DNA of 64,000 bases from Escherichia boydii (GTDB lineage: Bacteria; Pseudomonadota; Gammaproteobacteria; Enterobacterales; Enterobacteriaceae): positions 2,666,001 through 2,730,000 of the forward strand of contig CP169086.1 of assembly GCA_041890495.1 (NCBI GenBank), read 5' to 3'. Numbering within the stretch: the stretch's first letter is position 1; every line of letters begins with the position of its first letter. The notes below the pieces were generated by a model that was given only the letters and a program-made list of their open reading frames with translations, ran no database searches and had not been told where the DNA came from. Positions 35,481-45,466 of the stretch are shown one piece after another. Made by a program: the position numbers and the translations under genes.

Positions 35481-36251
35481 GTGCCTGGTCTGAAGATTTC
35501 TATTTTGCAGCAACCTTTAGTGTGGATGGATGGTCCCGCCAACCTGCGCCACTTTGATCGTCAACTGGAAGACATTACCGGGCGTGATGTGATTGTCCTG
35601 CCGGAAATGTTCACCACCGGCTTCGCCATGGAAGCGGCAAAACAGTCAATGCCTCAGGATGAGGTGGTCGCCTGGATGCATGCCAAAGCGCAGCAGACTA
35701 ATGCGCTGATCGCCGGCAGTGCCGCCCTGCAGACCGAACGCGGGCCGGTGAACCGCTTCCTGCTGGTGGAGCCTGAAGGGAACGTTCATTTTTACGATAA
35801 ACGCCACCTGTTCCGCATGGCGGATGAGCATCATCACTATGAAGCCGGTAACGAGCGCGTGGTGTTCGAATGGCGCGGCTGGCGCATTCTGCCGCTGGTA
35901 TGCTACGACCTCCGTTTCCCGGTGTGGTCGCGTAACCGCAACGATTACGACCTGGCGCTGTATGTCGCCAACTGGCCTGCACCGCGCTCCCTGCACTGGC
36001 AGTCGCTGCTGGTAGCGCGCGCGATTGAGAACCAGGCGTACGTGGTGGGCTGTAACCGCGTGGGAACGGACGGCAACGGACATCACTACCGCGGCGACAG
36101 CCGGGTGGTGAATCCGCAGGGCGAGATTATTGCCACCGCCGAGCCGCATCAGGCGACGCGCATTGATGCGGAGCTGTCGTTAACGGCGCTGAAGGAGTAC
36201 CGGGAGAAGTTTCCGGCATGGCAGGATGCAGATCCGTTTAGCATTGGGTGA
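35481..36251 (+). CDS. yafV: Omega-amidase, nitrilase family
   Basis: Cytoplasmic carbon-nitrogen hydrolase of 256 residues that removes ammonia from alpha-ketoglutaramate and related omega-amides. The Glu-Lys-Cys triad is visible: Glu in VLPEMFTTGFAME, Lys in YDKRHLF and Cys in LVCYDLRFP. It starts at GTG after GAGGAG. Compared with K-12 YafV it carries dozens of substitutions (for instance KQSMPQDEVVAWMHAKAQQ), in contrast with the nearly identical fadE upstream; this is the start of the second Enterobacter-like block. Nitrogen release fits its neighbourhood next to a peptide-uptake operon. Confidence 0.93.
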   Translation: MPGLKISILQQPLVWMDGPANLRHFDRQLEDITGRDVIVLPEMFTTGFAMEAAKQSMPQDEVVAWMHAKAQQTNALIAGSAALQTERGPVNRFLLVEPEGNVHFYDKRHLFRMADEHHHYEAGNERVVFEWRGWRILPLVCYDLRFPVWSRNRNDYDLALYVANWPAPRSLHWQSLLVARAIENQAYVVGCNRVGTDGNGHHYRGDSRVVNPQGEIIATAEPHQATRIDAELSLTALKEYREKFPAWQDADPFSIG

Positions 36252-36257
36252 ATTAAA

Positions 36258-36289
36258 GCCGGGTGGCGGCTACGCCTTACCCGGCCTAC
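36258..36289. repeat. REP-like element, Enterobacter type
   Basis: Inverted repeat with arms GCCGGGTGGCGGCT and CGCCTTACCCGGC, seven bases after yafV. Same family as 24051-24080 and distinct from E. coli REP. Confidence 0.8.
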
Positions 36290-36307
36290 AAATGCTGCTC
36301 GCTTCTT

Positions 36308-37912
36308 TTAACTCACCAACGCCTGCCCGTCCTTGCGGCTTTCCGTCGCGGCCACGTAGTGTCCTTCCGGCAGGCGGTAAATCACCTGCGCGCCACCGAA
36401 GTTGTAATCCTGAAGCGGATCTTCAACCACGATCTGATGCCCGCGCTCGCGCAGGGCGGCAATCGTGTTGCGATCGAACGTCGATTCAACGATCACCTCC
36501 CTGCCCTGCACCACGCGCCAGCGCGGCGCATCGATTGCCGCCTGCGGGTTTTGCCCGTGCAGCATGATGCGCAGCGCCATCTGCATATGCCCCTGCGCCT
36601 GCATCGGGCCGCCCATCACGCCAAAGGACATCAGCGGCTGGCCGTTGCCGTCCATCGCAAAGCCCGGAATGATGGTGTGGAACGGACGCTTGCTGCCCGC
36701 CAGCGCGTTCGGGTGATTTGGATCCAGCACAAAGCCACAGCCCCGGTTTTGCAGGCTAATGCCGGTGTCCGGCACCACGATGCCTGAACCGAAGCCCATA
36801 TAGTTGGACTGAATAAACGAGACCATCATCCCGCTGGCGTCCGCGGTGCTGATGTAGACCGTGCCGCTCTGCGTCGGGGAACCGTAAACGAAGTCTGATG
36901 CGCTGTCGTGGTTGATCAGCGCCGCGCGCGACTTCAGATAATGGTCGCTCAGCAGCTCTTTCGCCGCGAACGCCATGTGCTCTTCATCGGCCACGTAGCG
37001 GTCGAGATCCGCCAGCGCCAGCTTCATCGCCTCAATAGACAGGTGCAGGGACTGCACGGAATCCGGATGATGCTTCTCAATGCCGCACTGCTCAAGGATG
37101 CCGAGCGCGATCAGCGTGGCGATCCCCTGACCATTAGGCGGTAGCTCCTGCACCGAACCTCCCGCGAAGTCGCGCGACAGCAGCTCTACCCAGTCCACGC
37201 GATGGTTGGCCAGATCCTCAGCCGTCAGGTGCGCGCCGTGTTCTTTGGCGAAAGCGGCAATTTTCTGCGCCAGCTCGCCGCGATAAAAGGCTTCGCCGTT
37301 GGTGCGGGCGATCAGCTCCAGCGAGTTCGCCTGCGCCGGGTTACGGAAGATCTCCCCCACGCGCGGGGCGCGGTCTTCCGGGGCGAAGCAGGCGCTGAAG
37401 CCCGGCTGATCTTTCAGCTTGCTATAGCTGCGCTGCCAGAGATGCCCAATCAGCGGGGAGACGGGGAAACCGTTGCGCGCGTAGTCAATGGCTGGCTGCG
37501 CCAGGGTAGCAAGCGGCAGCGTGCCGAAGCGTTCCGCCAGGGCGACCCAGCCGGATACCGCGCCCGGCACGGTCACCGCATCCCAGCCGATTTCCGGCAC
37601 CGCCGTTTTACCGGCAAACAGATCCGCATGCCAGCTGGCCGGCGAACGACCGGACGCGTTGAGGCCGTGCAGCTTTTCGCCGTCCCAGACGATGGCAAAG
37701 GCGTCGCTGCCGATCCCGTTGCCGGTCGGCTCGACCACCGTCAGCGCCATCGCGGTGGCAATGGCCGCATCCACGGCATTCCCCCCCAGCTGCAGCATTT
37801 TCATCCCTGCCTGCGCCGCCAGCGGCTGCGACGTGGCAACCGCGTTATGGCCCAGCATCGGCGGACGGCGTGAATCGTAACCGGACGTAAAATCAAGCGC
37901 TTTGGTCATCAT
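36308..37912 (-). CDS. Gamma-glutamyltransferase-family enzyme without signal peptide
   Basis: Ntn-hydrolase of the gamma-glutamyltranspeptidase family, 534 residues. The precursor should cleave itself before the Thr in SGTVYISTADASG; downstream lie the substrate-side segments SNYMGFGSGIVVPDTGI and FHTIIPGFAMDGNGQP (the PLSSM-like position reads GQPLMSFGVMGGPMQ). The N-terminus MMTKALDFTSGYDSRRPPMLG has no signal sequence, so unlike E. coli Ggt it should act in the cytoplasm. It is the last gene of the gntR-ABC operon, 6 bases after a permease gene, suggesting that imported gamma-glutamyl peptides or amides are split inside the cell. A cephalosporin-acylase-like or YwrD-like activity is possible. 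Confidence 0.85.
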   Translation of the reverse strand: MMTKALDFTSGYDSRRPPMLGHNAVATSQPLAAQAGMKMLQLGGNAVDAAIATAMALTVVEPTGNGIGSDAFAIVWDGEKLHGLNASGRSPASWHADLFAGKTAVPEIGWDAVTVPGAVSGWVALAERFGTLPLATLAQPAIDYARNGFPVSPLIGHLWQRSYSKLKDQPGFSACFAPEDRAPRVGEIFRNPAQANSLELIARTNGEAFYRGELAQKIAAFAKEHGAHLTAEDLANHRVDWVELLSRDFAGGSVQELPPNGQGIATLIALGILEQCGIEKHHPDSVQSLHLSIEAMKLALADLDRYVADEEHMAFAAKELLSDHYLKSRAALINHDSASDFVYGSPTQSGTVYISTADASGMMVSFIQSNYMGFGSGIVVPDTGISLQNRGCGFVLDPNHPNALAGSKRPFHTIIPGFAMDGNGQPLMSFGVMGGPMQAQGHMQMALRIMLHGQNPQAAIDAPRWRVVQGREVIVESTFDRNTIAALRERGHQIVVEDPLQDYNFGGAQVIYRLPEGHYVAATESRKDGQALVS

Positions 37913-37918
37913 GACTCC

Positions 37919-38794
37919 TTAGTCGTGGCGCGGATCGAGCGCATCGCGCAGCCCGTCGCCGAGTAAATTAAAGCCCTGCACGGCAAGAAAAATCGCCACG
38001 CCGGGGAAAATGGACATCCACGGCGCCTGCTCCAGAAACCCTTTCGCGGTGTTGAGCATTGAGCCCCAGGACGGATTTGGCGGCTGCTGTCCCAGCCCCA
38101 AAAACGACAGGCTGGCTTCGGCGATAATTGCCGAGGCAATCGCCAGCGTGGCCTGCACCAGGATCGGCGACATCACGTTGGGCAGGACGTATTTAATGAT
38201 GATCCAGCGATCCGGCAGGCCAATCGCCCGCGCGCCGTCGATATACTCTTCGTTGCGAATGGCGATCACCTGGCCGCGCGTCAGGCGGGCGAAGATCGGC
38301 ATCGCCGAAAGACCAATGGCGATCATCGCGTTGGTCAGGCTTGGGCCTAAAAATGCCCCCAGCGCGATCGCCATGATCAGGAACGGGCAGGCCAGCAGCG
38401 CCTCGATAAAGCGCGAGATCACCCCGTCCCACATCTTCTGGAAGTAGCCCGCCACCAGCCCCAGCGGTACGCCGATAGCTACGGCAATCACCACAGACAT
38501 ACAGCCCGCCATCAGCGAGGTGCGCGCCCCCCAGATAATGCGGGATAAGATGTCGCGCCCCAGTTCGTCGGTGCCGAACCAGTACATCGCCGACGGGGCT
38601 TTGCGCACCGCCAGGAAGTTGGCCTTAACCGGATCGAACGGGGCGATCCACGGCGCCAGCAGCGCCACCAGCACAAAGAAGCCCACCACCGCCGCGCCAA
38701 TGACCGCGCTTTTATTGCCGAGAAATTTCTTCAGCACCCGGTTTTGCGCCCGCGGCAGCGCAGGCACAACGGTTTGCGTCGTCAGTTCCGACAT
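37919..38794 (-). CDS. Peptide ABC transporter permease (DppC-like)
   Basis: Inner-membrane permease of 291 residues with six predicted helices; an N-terminal cytoplasmic stretch (about 1-28) precedes helix 1. The ABC-permease EAA loop is recognisable near EYIDGARAIGLPDRWIIIKYVLPN. It pairs with the upstream DppB-like permease, separated by two bases. Family: dipeptide/oligopeptide/nickel importers. Confidence 0.93.
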   Translation of the reverse strand: MSELTTQTVVPALPRAQNRVLKKFLGNKSAVIGAAVVGFFVLVALLAPWIAPFDPVKANFLAVRKAPSAMYWFGTDELGRDILSRIIWGARTSLMAGCMSVVIAVAIGVPLGLVAGYFQKMWDGVISRFIEALLACPFLIMAIALGAFLGPSLTNAMIAIGLSAMPIFARLTRGQVIAIRNEEYIDGARAIGLPDRWIIIKYVLPNVMSPILVQATLAIASAIIAEASLSFLGLGQQPPNPSWGSMLNTAKGFLEQAPWMSIFPGVAIFLAVQGFNLLGDGLRDALDPRHD

Positions 38795-38796
38795 GG

Positions 38797-39738
38797 TTAA
38801 CCTCGCATTTTCGGGTTGATGAGGACGTAGAGCACATCGGCCAGCAGGTTCAGCATCAGGAAACCGATCGCCACGATCAGCACCACGCCCTGCACCACCG
38901 CGTAGTCACGGTTAAATACCGAGTCGACGATCATCTTGCCGAAGCCCGGAATGGTGAAGACCTGCTCGGTCAGCACCGCGCCGCCCAGCAGCTCGCCAAA
39001 CAGCAGCGTGGTGAGGGTAATCACCGGCACCAGCGCGTTGCGAAACGCGTGCTTCAGGATCACCGCCTTCGGCAGCAGCCCTTTCGCCCGCGCGGTGCGG
39101 ATGTAATCCGCTTTCAGCACGGCAATCATCGAGGCGCGGGTATGGCGCATCAGCGTCGCCGCCAGGCCCGTTCCGAGCACGGACGCGGGAAGCAGCAGCG
39201 TGCGTAGGTTCTGGAGCGGGTCTTCACTGAACGGCACGTAGCCGGACGCGGGGAGCCACTGCAGGTTTACCGAGAAGACCAGAATCAGCAGGATCCCAAG
39301 CCAGAAGTGCGGGATCGAGATCCCCGAGATCGCCACGAAGTTCGCCCCGTGATCGACCCAGCTGTTTTTGTTCACCGCCGCGAGGATCCCCATGCTGATG
39401 CCGAACACCAGCGCGATAATCATCGCCAGCAGCGACAGCTCCAGCGTGACCGGCAGCTTGCTGGCGATCAGCTGCGTCACCGGTTCGTGCGTGCGTAAGG
39501 AGACGCCCAGATCGCCCTGCAGCGCCCGCGTCAGCCAGTGGAAATACTGCACGGGGATCGGCGCATCGAGGTTCAGCTCCGCGCGCAGCTGAGCGATGAC
39601 TGCCGGGTCGCGCTCCTCGCCGGCCATGGCGATCAGCGGGTCACCGGGCAGCAGCTTTTGCAGCCCAAACACCATCATGCTCACCAGCAGTAGCGTCGGG
39701 ACGGCCAGCAGCAGACGTTTGCAAATCAGTTCCAGCAT
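38797..39738 (-). CDS. Peptide ABC transporter permease (DppB-like)
   Basis: Inner-membrane permease of 313 residues, six helices, with the typical DppB start MLELICKRLLLAVPTLLLVSMMVF and the EAA-loop segment ADYIRTARAKGLLPKAVILKHAFRNALVP in two parts. Together with the DppC-like protein it forms the membrane channel of the importer. It follows the binding-protein gene by 18 bases. Confidence 0.93.
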   Translation of the reverse strand: MLELICKRLLLAVPTLLLVSMMVFGLQKLLPGDPLIAMAGEERDPAVIAQLRAELNLDAPIPVQYFHWLTRALQGDLGVSLRTHEPVTQLIASKLPVTLELSLLAMIIALVFGISMGILAAVNKNSWVDHGANFVAISGISIPHFWLGILLILVFSVNLQWLPASGYVPFSEDPLQNLRTLLLPASVLGTGLAATLMRHTRASMIAVLKADYIRTARAKGLLPKAVILKHAFRNALVPVITLTTLLFGELLGGAVLTEQVFTIPGFGKMIVDSVFNRDYAVVQGVVLIVAIGFLMLNLLADVLYVLINPKMRG

Positions 39739-39756
39739 GGGCTCTCCTCAGGACGG

Positions 39757-41277
39757 TTATTTCGCCAGCGTTAAGCCAGCCAGACGCACAATGCCGTCCG
39801 GGTAAGGCTTAAAGCCCTGCACGCTTTTGTTCAGGCCAAAAATACGCGGCTCGAAGTAGAGGTAGGCAATCGGCATGTCGGTTTGCAGCTGCTTCACCAC
39901 CTTGTCGTACAGCGGCTGGCGCGCAGCCTGGTCGGTGCTCTGGCGCGCCTGGGTCAGCCATTCGTCAACCTGCGCATTGCTGTAGCGGCCGTCGTTCAGG
40001 GTGCCTTTGCTGTTGATAAAGCCGTAGATGCTGCCGTCCGGGTCCGGGCGACCCGACCAGCCGGAGAAGCTCAGCTGATAGTCGCCGCTCTGCTGGCGGT
40101 CGAGCAGCGTGGCGAATTCGGTCATCTGCAGGTTCAGGTTAAATCCGGCCTCGGCGACCATCGCCTGCAGCACCTGCCCAACCTGCTGTGATGTTGGGTT
40201 GTTTGGCACCAGCAGGTTGACGGTCAGCGGCGCGCTGACGCCTGCCGCTTTGAGCAGCGCTTTGGCCTTGTCGACGTCGCGCGGCGGGACCGGCAGGTTG
40301 ACGTGATACGGGCTCACCGTCGAAAACGCCTGGTTAGCTGGCGTATACAGTCCTTCAAAGACCACCTGATTTAGCGCATCGCGGTCGATAGCCTGCGAGA
40401 AGGCCTCGCGCACGCGGGCATCTTTGAACGGATCGTTGGCCGGCACCTTGCCGTTGTTGATGTTGAAGGTGATGCCCTGATACCCCAGGCCCGTTATCTT
40501 CGCCAGCGCCAGCTTGCTGTCAGCCTCGACGGTTTTCACGTCGCTGGCGGCGATGCCTTCGGTCAGGTCGAGATCGCCCGCACGCAGGTTCGCGAGGCGC
40601 ACGGAGGCATCCGGGATCGGCAGATAGATAATTTTGTCGAAGTGGTAGGCGTCTTTGTTCCAGTAGTTGTCGAAGCGGGTCAGAACAATGCGGTCCTGGG
40701 ACACGCGGCTGTCGAATTTGTACGGGCCGGAGCAGACCGGGTGGGCGGCAAAGTCAGGCTTTTTCGCCGCCTCGGGGGCCATCATTGCGCCCGCGCGGTC
40801 AGTGAGCTGCATCAGCAGCGCGGCATCGGGGGTCTTCAGGTGCAGCGCAATCTGCATCGGGCCGGTGACCTCGACCGATTCGACGGAGGAGATCTCGCTT
40901 TTGCGCAGGGAGCCTTTCAGGGTCAGGGCACGGTCGAGGTTGAATTTTGCGGCGGCGGCATCGAATTTCTCACCGTCGTGGAAGGTCACGCCTTCGCGCA
41001 GATTGAGCGTCAGGGTTTTACCGTCGTCACTCCACGCCCAGTCTTTAGCCAGACCGGGGACCACCTTCAGGTTTTCATCCACGTCCACCAGCCTGTCGCA
41101 CAGGGAGGCAAACACGAATCGGCCATAGTAGGTGCGCGCCAGATGCGGGTCGAGCATGTCCGGGTCAGCCCCCAGACCGATTCGCAGCACGCTTTCTGAA
41201 TGGGCGGGCAGCGCCGCGCCAAGCAACATAACACTTCCCAGTACGGTCAAAAGAGAATTACGCATTGTCATTATCAT
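39757..41277 (-). CDS. Periplasmic peptide-binding protein (family 5 solute-binding protein)
   Basis: Secreted binding protein of 506 residues; signal peptide of about 27 residues ends LPAHSES. The SBP_bac_5 signature is at VLRIGLGADPDMLDPHLARTYYGRFVF, with the typical LTLNLREGVTFHDGEKFDAAAAKFNLDRA segment split after it. It captures the transported peptide and sets specificity; the ligand is unknown, but the linked GGT-type enzyme points to gamma-glutamyl compounds such as glutathione. Its first ATG overlaps the stop of the preceding ATPase gene by four bases; later in-frame ATGs exist at codons 3 and 5. Confidence 0.93.
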   Translation of the reverse strand: MIMTMRNSLLTVLGSVMLLGAALPAHSESVLRIGLGADPDMLDPHLARTYYGRFVFASLCDRLVDVDENLKVVPGLAKDWAWSDDGKTLTLNLREGVTFHDGEKFDAAAAKFNLDRALTLKGSLRKSEISSVESVEVTGPMQIALHLKTPDAALLMQLTDRAGAMMAPEAAKKPDFAAHPVCSGPYKFDSRVSQDRIVLTRFDNYWNKDAYHFDKIIYLPIPDASVRLANLRAGDLDLTEGIAASDVKTVEADSKLALAKITGLGYQGITFNINNGKVPANDPFKDARVREAFSQAIDRDALNQVVFEGLYTPANQAFSTVSPYHVNLPVPPRDVDKAKALLKAAGVSAPLTVNLLVPNNPTSQQVGQVLQAMVAEAGFNLNLQMTEFATLLDRQQSGDYQLSFSGWSGRPDPDGSIYGFINSKGTLNDGRYSNAQVDEWLTQARQSTDQAARQPLYDKVVKQLQTDMPIAYLYFEPRIFGLNKSVQGFKPYPDGIVRLAGLTLAK

Positions 41278-42352
41278 GAGTTCCTTGAAGGAAGGGACGA
41301 GTGAGTGGCCGCGTGTTCAAACAGCGCGCGGCGGCGCAGAAAAGCGGCGGATGGCGGTGCGATCTGGATAACGCTGCGATCGCGGTTGATCTCCTGCCAG
41401 CGGTGGCAGGCAACCTGACGCCCGCCGTCGAGCACCTGATTGATCGGCTCAACCTGGCGGCATTCGTCGGTGACGTACGGGCAGCGGGTGTGGAAACGAC
41501 AGCCGGACGGCGGGCTGGCAGGGTTCGGTAAGTCCCCCTGCAGCAGCGGCGCGTCGCGTTCAGCGCCCGGCTGCATCTGCGGCGCCGATGCGATCAGCGC
41601 CTGCGTATAAGGATGCAGCGGCGCGTCAAAGATCTCATCCACGGTGGCAAGCTCGACGATTTGCCCAAGGTACATGACCGCCACGCGGTCGCTCATGTGG
41701 CGGATCACCGCCAGTCCGTGGGCGACAATCACCATTGTCAGCCCCAGCTGGTGCTTCAGGCTTTCCAGCAAATTGACCACCTGCGCCTGCACCGACACGT
41801 CCAGCGCGGATACCGGCTCATCGCCCAGCAGCAGCTTCGGTCCTGAGGCCAGCGCGCGCGCAATGCCGATACGCTGGCGCTGCCCGCCGGAAAACTCGTG
41901 CGGGTAGCGCCCGGCCCAGGCAGCGGGCAGGCCTACGGTTTTAAGCAGCTCGGCAACACGGTACTGACGGTCCGCTTTCTTCATGTTCTGGTGCAGCCAC
42001 AGCGGCTCGCCGACGATCTGCTCCACCGTCATGCGCGGGTTCAGGGACGCAAAGGGATCCTGAAAGATGATCTGCAGCTCGCGGCGGAGCTGATTGAGGC
42101 GCGCACCCGATGCATGAGTGATCTCTTCCCCCTGGTAAAATACGCGCCCTTCGCTGGCGGCCAGCAGGCGCAGCAGCAGACGGCCAAGCGTAGATTTTCC
42201 GGAGCCGGACTCGCCGACGATCGCCAGCGTTTCGCCCGGCATTACGGCAAGCGACACGCGATCGACCGCGGTGACAAACCGGGCCGGGGTAAAGAGTTTT
42301 TTCGGGCCGGGGAAGAGCTTGCTGAGGTCCCGAGCTTCAAGAATGGGCGTGG

Positions 42353-42356
<4 letters not shown>
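41274..42356 (-). CDS. Peptide ABC transporter ATPase (DppF-like)
   Basis: Cytoplasmic ATPase, 360 residues. Walker A GESGSGKST, signature FSGGQRQRIGIARAL and Walker B LLLGDEPVSALDVS are intact, and the C-terminal oligopeptide domain contains the Cys-rich GCRFHTRCPYVTDEC, which binds a 4Fe-4S cluster in relatives. The tail after about residue 325 is longer than in DppF. Overlaps both neighbours by four bases. Confidence 0.94.
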
Positions 42357-43362
<1,006 letters not shown>

Positions 43363-43366
<4 letters not shown>

Positions 43367-44082
43367 GGCGTGAAGTCGTCCTCAAGGTGGATCGCCTGAA
43401 TCAGGGCGGTTTGCAGGCTGAGCAGGTGTTCGCGCATGGCGGCCGCAGCTTCATTAGGCTGGCGATGGATAATCGCAGCCATGATCTTGTGGTGGTGGTC
43501 GTTATAGCTATCGACACGTTCGGGCGTGCGGGCTAATTCGCGCAGATGCTGCCAGCCCGGTTCACGTCTGACGGCATCAATGGCATCAAACAGGCCGAGC
43601 ATCAGACGGTTACCCGCCGCCTCGGCAATAGCGCGGTGAAAGGCGCTATCCCAGAGTTCGTTGAGATCGCGGTCATCCGGGCTGACCTTATCGATGCGTT
43701 CCAGCATGCGCTGCATAAGCGCGAGGTTTTCCCTGGTGGCACGCAGTGCCGCAAGCCGGGCGAGGCCGGGTTCAAGCTGTAGACGAGCTTCCATCACTTC
43801 CAGCAGGTTTGTTTGCTGCACCAGTCCCTGAAGGGCCAGCGGTTCAACAGGTGCTGACGGGCCGATAAACGTCCCTTTGCCCTGCTTACGCCAGATACGC
43901 CCCTCTTCTTCCAGCACGTCCAGCGCACGACGGACTTCACGTCGCCCTACGCCGAGAGTATCCGACAGCTCACGTTCCGTGGGCAGCGGAATGCCTGGTG
44001 TTGACTCATGCTGGTTGATTAGCCCGCGCAGCTGCTCAAGCGCGGTGCTGGAATTTGCCAGAAACCGTGACGGTTTTTCCAT
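43363..44082 (-). CDS. GntR/FadR-family regulator (FCD domain)
   Basis: Regulator of 239 residues. The N-terminal winged helix (about 15-75) shows PTERELSDTLGVGRREVRRALDVLEEEGRIWRKQGKGTFIG in pieces; the C-terminal FCD ligand domain (about 85-230) has the conserved DLNELWDSAFHRAIAEAAGN and SYNDHHHKIMAAI, with metal/ligand His residues. It is the first gene of the operon and probably represses its own transcription at the palindrome 44179-44197. The effector may be the transported compound or a product of it. Confidence 0.92.
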
Positions 44083-44167
44083 ATTGGTTCGCTCGCTTTC
44101 ATCATTGCTTTATTTTTATTAACGATAAGTTATTGATATGGAATGAAGCTTATCGTGCTAATGATTA

Positions 44168-44197
44168 AGCAATAACCAAACCAATACGCAATTGGTT
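44168..44197 (-). promoter_or_regulatory. Candidate sigma-54 promoter overlapping a 19-bp palindrome
   Basis: Read on the minus strand, TTGGTTTGGTTATTGCT has GG and GC exactly ten bases apart (complements of 44181-44182 and 44169-44170) and an intact TTGCW -12 element; the -24 element matches TTGG----G with three mismatches in CAC. It points at gntR, 86 bases before its start. Partly overlapping it, AACCAAT-N5-ATTGGTT (44179-44197) is a perfect inverted repeat of the kind bound by GntR/FadR proteins. Confidence 0.5.
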
Positions 44198-44302
44198 CGG
44201 TGTTTTTTTGGAAAGCAGGAGATAACCAAATGATTCTGCGTGAATTATTTTTACAGTAAGACACATTCTGAATGAGGGCTGAAGAGAGAGATGGTGGCAA
44301 AA

Positions 44303-44341
44303 TGCACAATAACAGTGCAAATAGCGCACTACATCCGTGCA
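44303..44341. promoter_or_regulatory. Two NtrC-type enhancer sites
   Basis: Two 17-bp elements of form TGCAC-N7-GTGCA: a perfect one at 44303-44319 (spacer AATAACA) and one with a single change at 44325-44341 (CGCAC, spacer TACATCC). Their centres are 22 bases apart, two helical turns, as in cooperative NtrC enhancers. They lie about 140 bases upstream of the candidate sigma-54 promoter. A shorter related repeat TGCAC-TAT-GTGCA is at 44355-44367. The operon would then respond to nitrogen limitation. Confidence 0.6.
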
Positions 44342-44423
44342 ATTGTTAATAAATTGCACTATGTGCATTAACTTTTTGTTAACGACAAGTGAGAGAATGA
44401 GATTACAGAACGCTGAAACGACG

Positions 44424-44453
44424 AAGGCCTGAATCATTTCTGATTCAGGCCTT
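44424..44453 (-). terminator. Terminator after tRNA-Asp
   Basis: Inverted repeat AAGGCCTGAATCA / TGATTCAGGCCTT with a four-base loop, nine bases past the 3' end of the minus-strand tRNA-Asp. Confidence 0.75.
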
Positions 44454-44461
44454 CTGAATAG

Positions 44462-44538
44462 TGGCGGAACGGACGGGACTCGAACCCGCGACCCCCTGCG
44501 TGACAGGCAGGTATTCTAACCGACTGAACTACCGCTCC
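44462..44538 (-). tRNA. aspV: tRNA-Asp (anticodon GTC)
   Basis: A 77-base tRNA with encoded CCA and anticodon GTC. It sits beside dnaQ as E. coli aspV does. An identical copy, in the same orientation, ends the rRNA operon at 53887-53963. Confidence 0.97.
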
Positions 44539-44670
44539 GCGTTGTGTTCCGTTGGGAACGAGGCGAATATTACGGATTGCCTCGACCTTCGTCAACGGTT
44601 TTTCTCATCTTTTGAATCGTTTGCTGCAAAAATCGCCCAAGTCGCTATTTTTAGCGCCTTTCACAGGTAT

Positions 44671-45402
44671 TTATGCTCGCCAGAGGCAACTTCCGCCTTT
44701 CTTCTGCACCAGATCGAGACGGGCTTCATGAGCTGCAATCTCTTCATCTGTCGCAAAAACAACGCGTAACTTACTTGCCTGACGTACAATGCGCTGAATT
44801 GTTGCTTCACCTTGTTGCTGTTGTGTCTCTCCTTCCATCGCAAAAGCCATCGACGTTTGACCACCGGTCATCGCCAGATAAACTTCCGCAAGGATCTGGG
44901 CATCGAGTAATGCCCCGTGCAGCGTTCGTTTACTGTTATCTATTTCGTAGCGAGCACATAACGCATCGAGGCTGTTGCGCTTACCGGGAAACATTTTCCT
45001 CGCCACCGCAAGGCTATCGGTGACCTTACAGAAAGTATTGGTCTTCGGAATATCGCGCTTAAGCAACGAAAACTCGTAGTCCATAAAGCCGATATCGAAC
45101 GCTGCGTTATGGATCACCAACTCCGCGCCGCGAATATAGTCCATGAACTCATCGGCTACTTCGGCAAACGTGGGCTTATCGAGCAAAAATTCATCGGCAA
45201 TACCATGTACGCCAAAGGCTTCCGGATCCACCAGCCGATCGGGTTTGAGATAAACATGGAAGTTATTGCCCGTCAGGCGACGGTTCACCACTTCAACGGC
45301 ACCAATCTCAATGATCTTGTGGCCTTCATAGTGCGCACCAATCTGGTTCATACCGGTGGTTTCGGTATCGAGAACGATCTGGCGTGTAATTGCAGTGCTC
45401 AT
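44671..45402 (-). CDS. dnaQ: DNA polymerase III epsilon subunit (3'-5' proofreading exonuclease)
   Basis: Proofreading subunit of the replicase, 243 residues, identical to E. coli DnaQ as recalled. Exo motifs are intact: VLDTETTGM (Asp12, Glu14), [13 protein letters not shown] (Asp103) and LHGALLDAQ (His162, Asp167). The C-terminal alpha-binding tail and the Gln-rich clamp-binding linker (QTSMAF region) are present. ATG at 45402 is used; three codons further upstream another ATG exists. Divergent from rnhA with overlapping promoters as in E. coli. Confidence 0.97.
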
Positions 45403-45466
45403 AGCGGTCATTTATGTCAGACTTGTCGTTTTACAGTTCGATTCAATTACAGGAAGTCTACCAGAG

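Larger units (their letters stand above)
44083..44461. other. Regulatory intergenic region between gntR and tRNA-Asp
   Basis: About 380 bases without a gene. It contains the candidate sigma-54 promoter and GntR palindrome (44168-44197), the repeated word ATAACCAAA at 44172 and 44222, the NtrC-type sites (44303-44341) and the tRNA terminator (44424-44453). The Enterobacter-to-E. coli change lies somewhere between about 44.37 and 44.46 kb. Confidence 0.6.

Noticed and set aside
44161..44200. An alternative plus-strand sigma-54 promoter near 44290-44310
   Set aside because: TGGCAAAATGC has the wrong spacing between GG and GC (6 instead of 10 bases).
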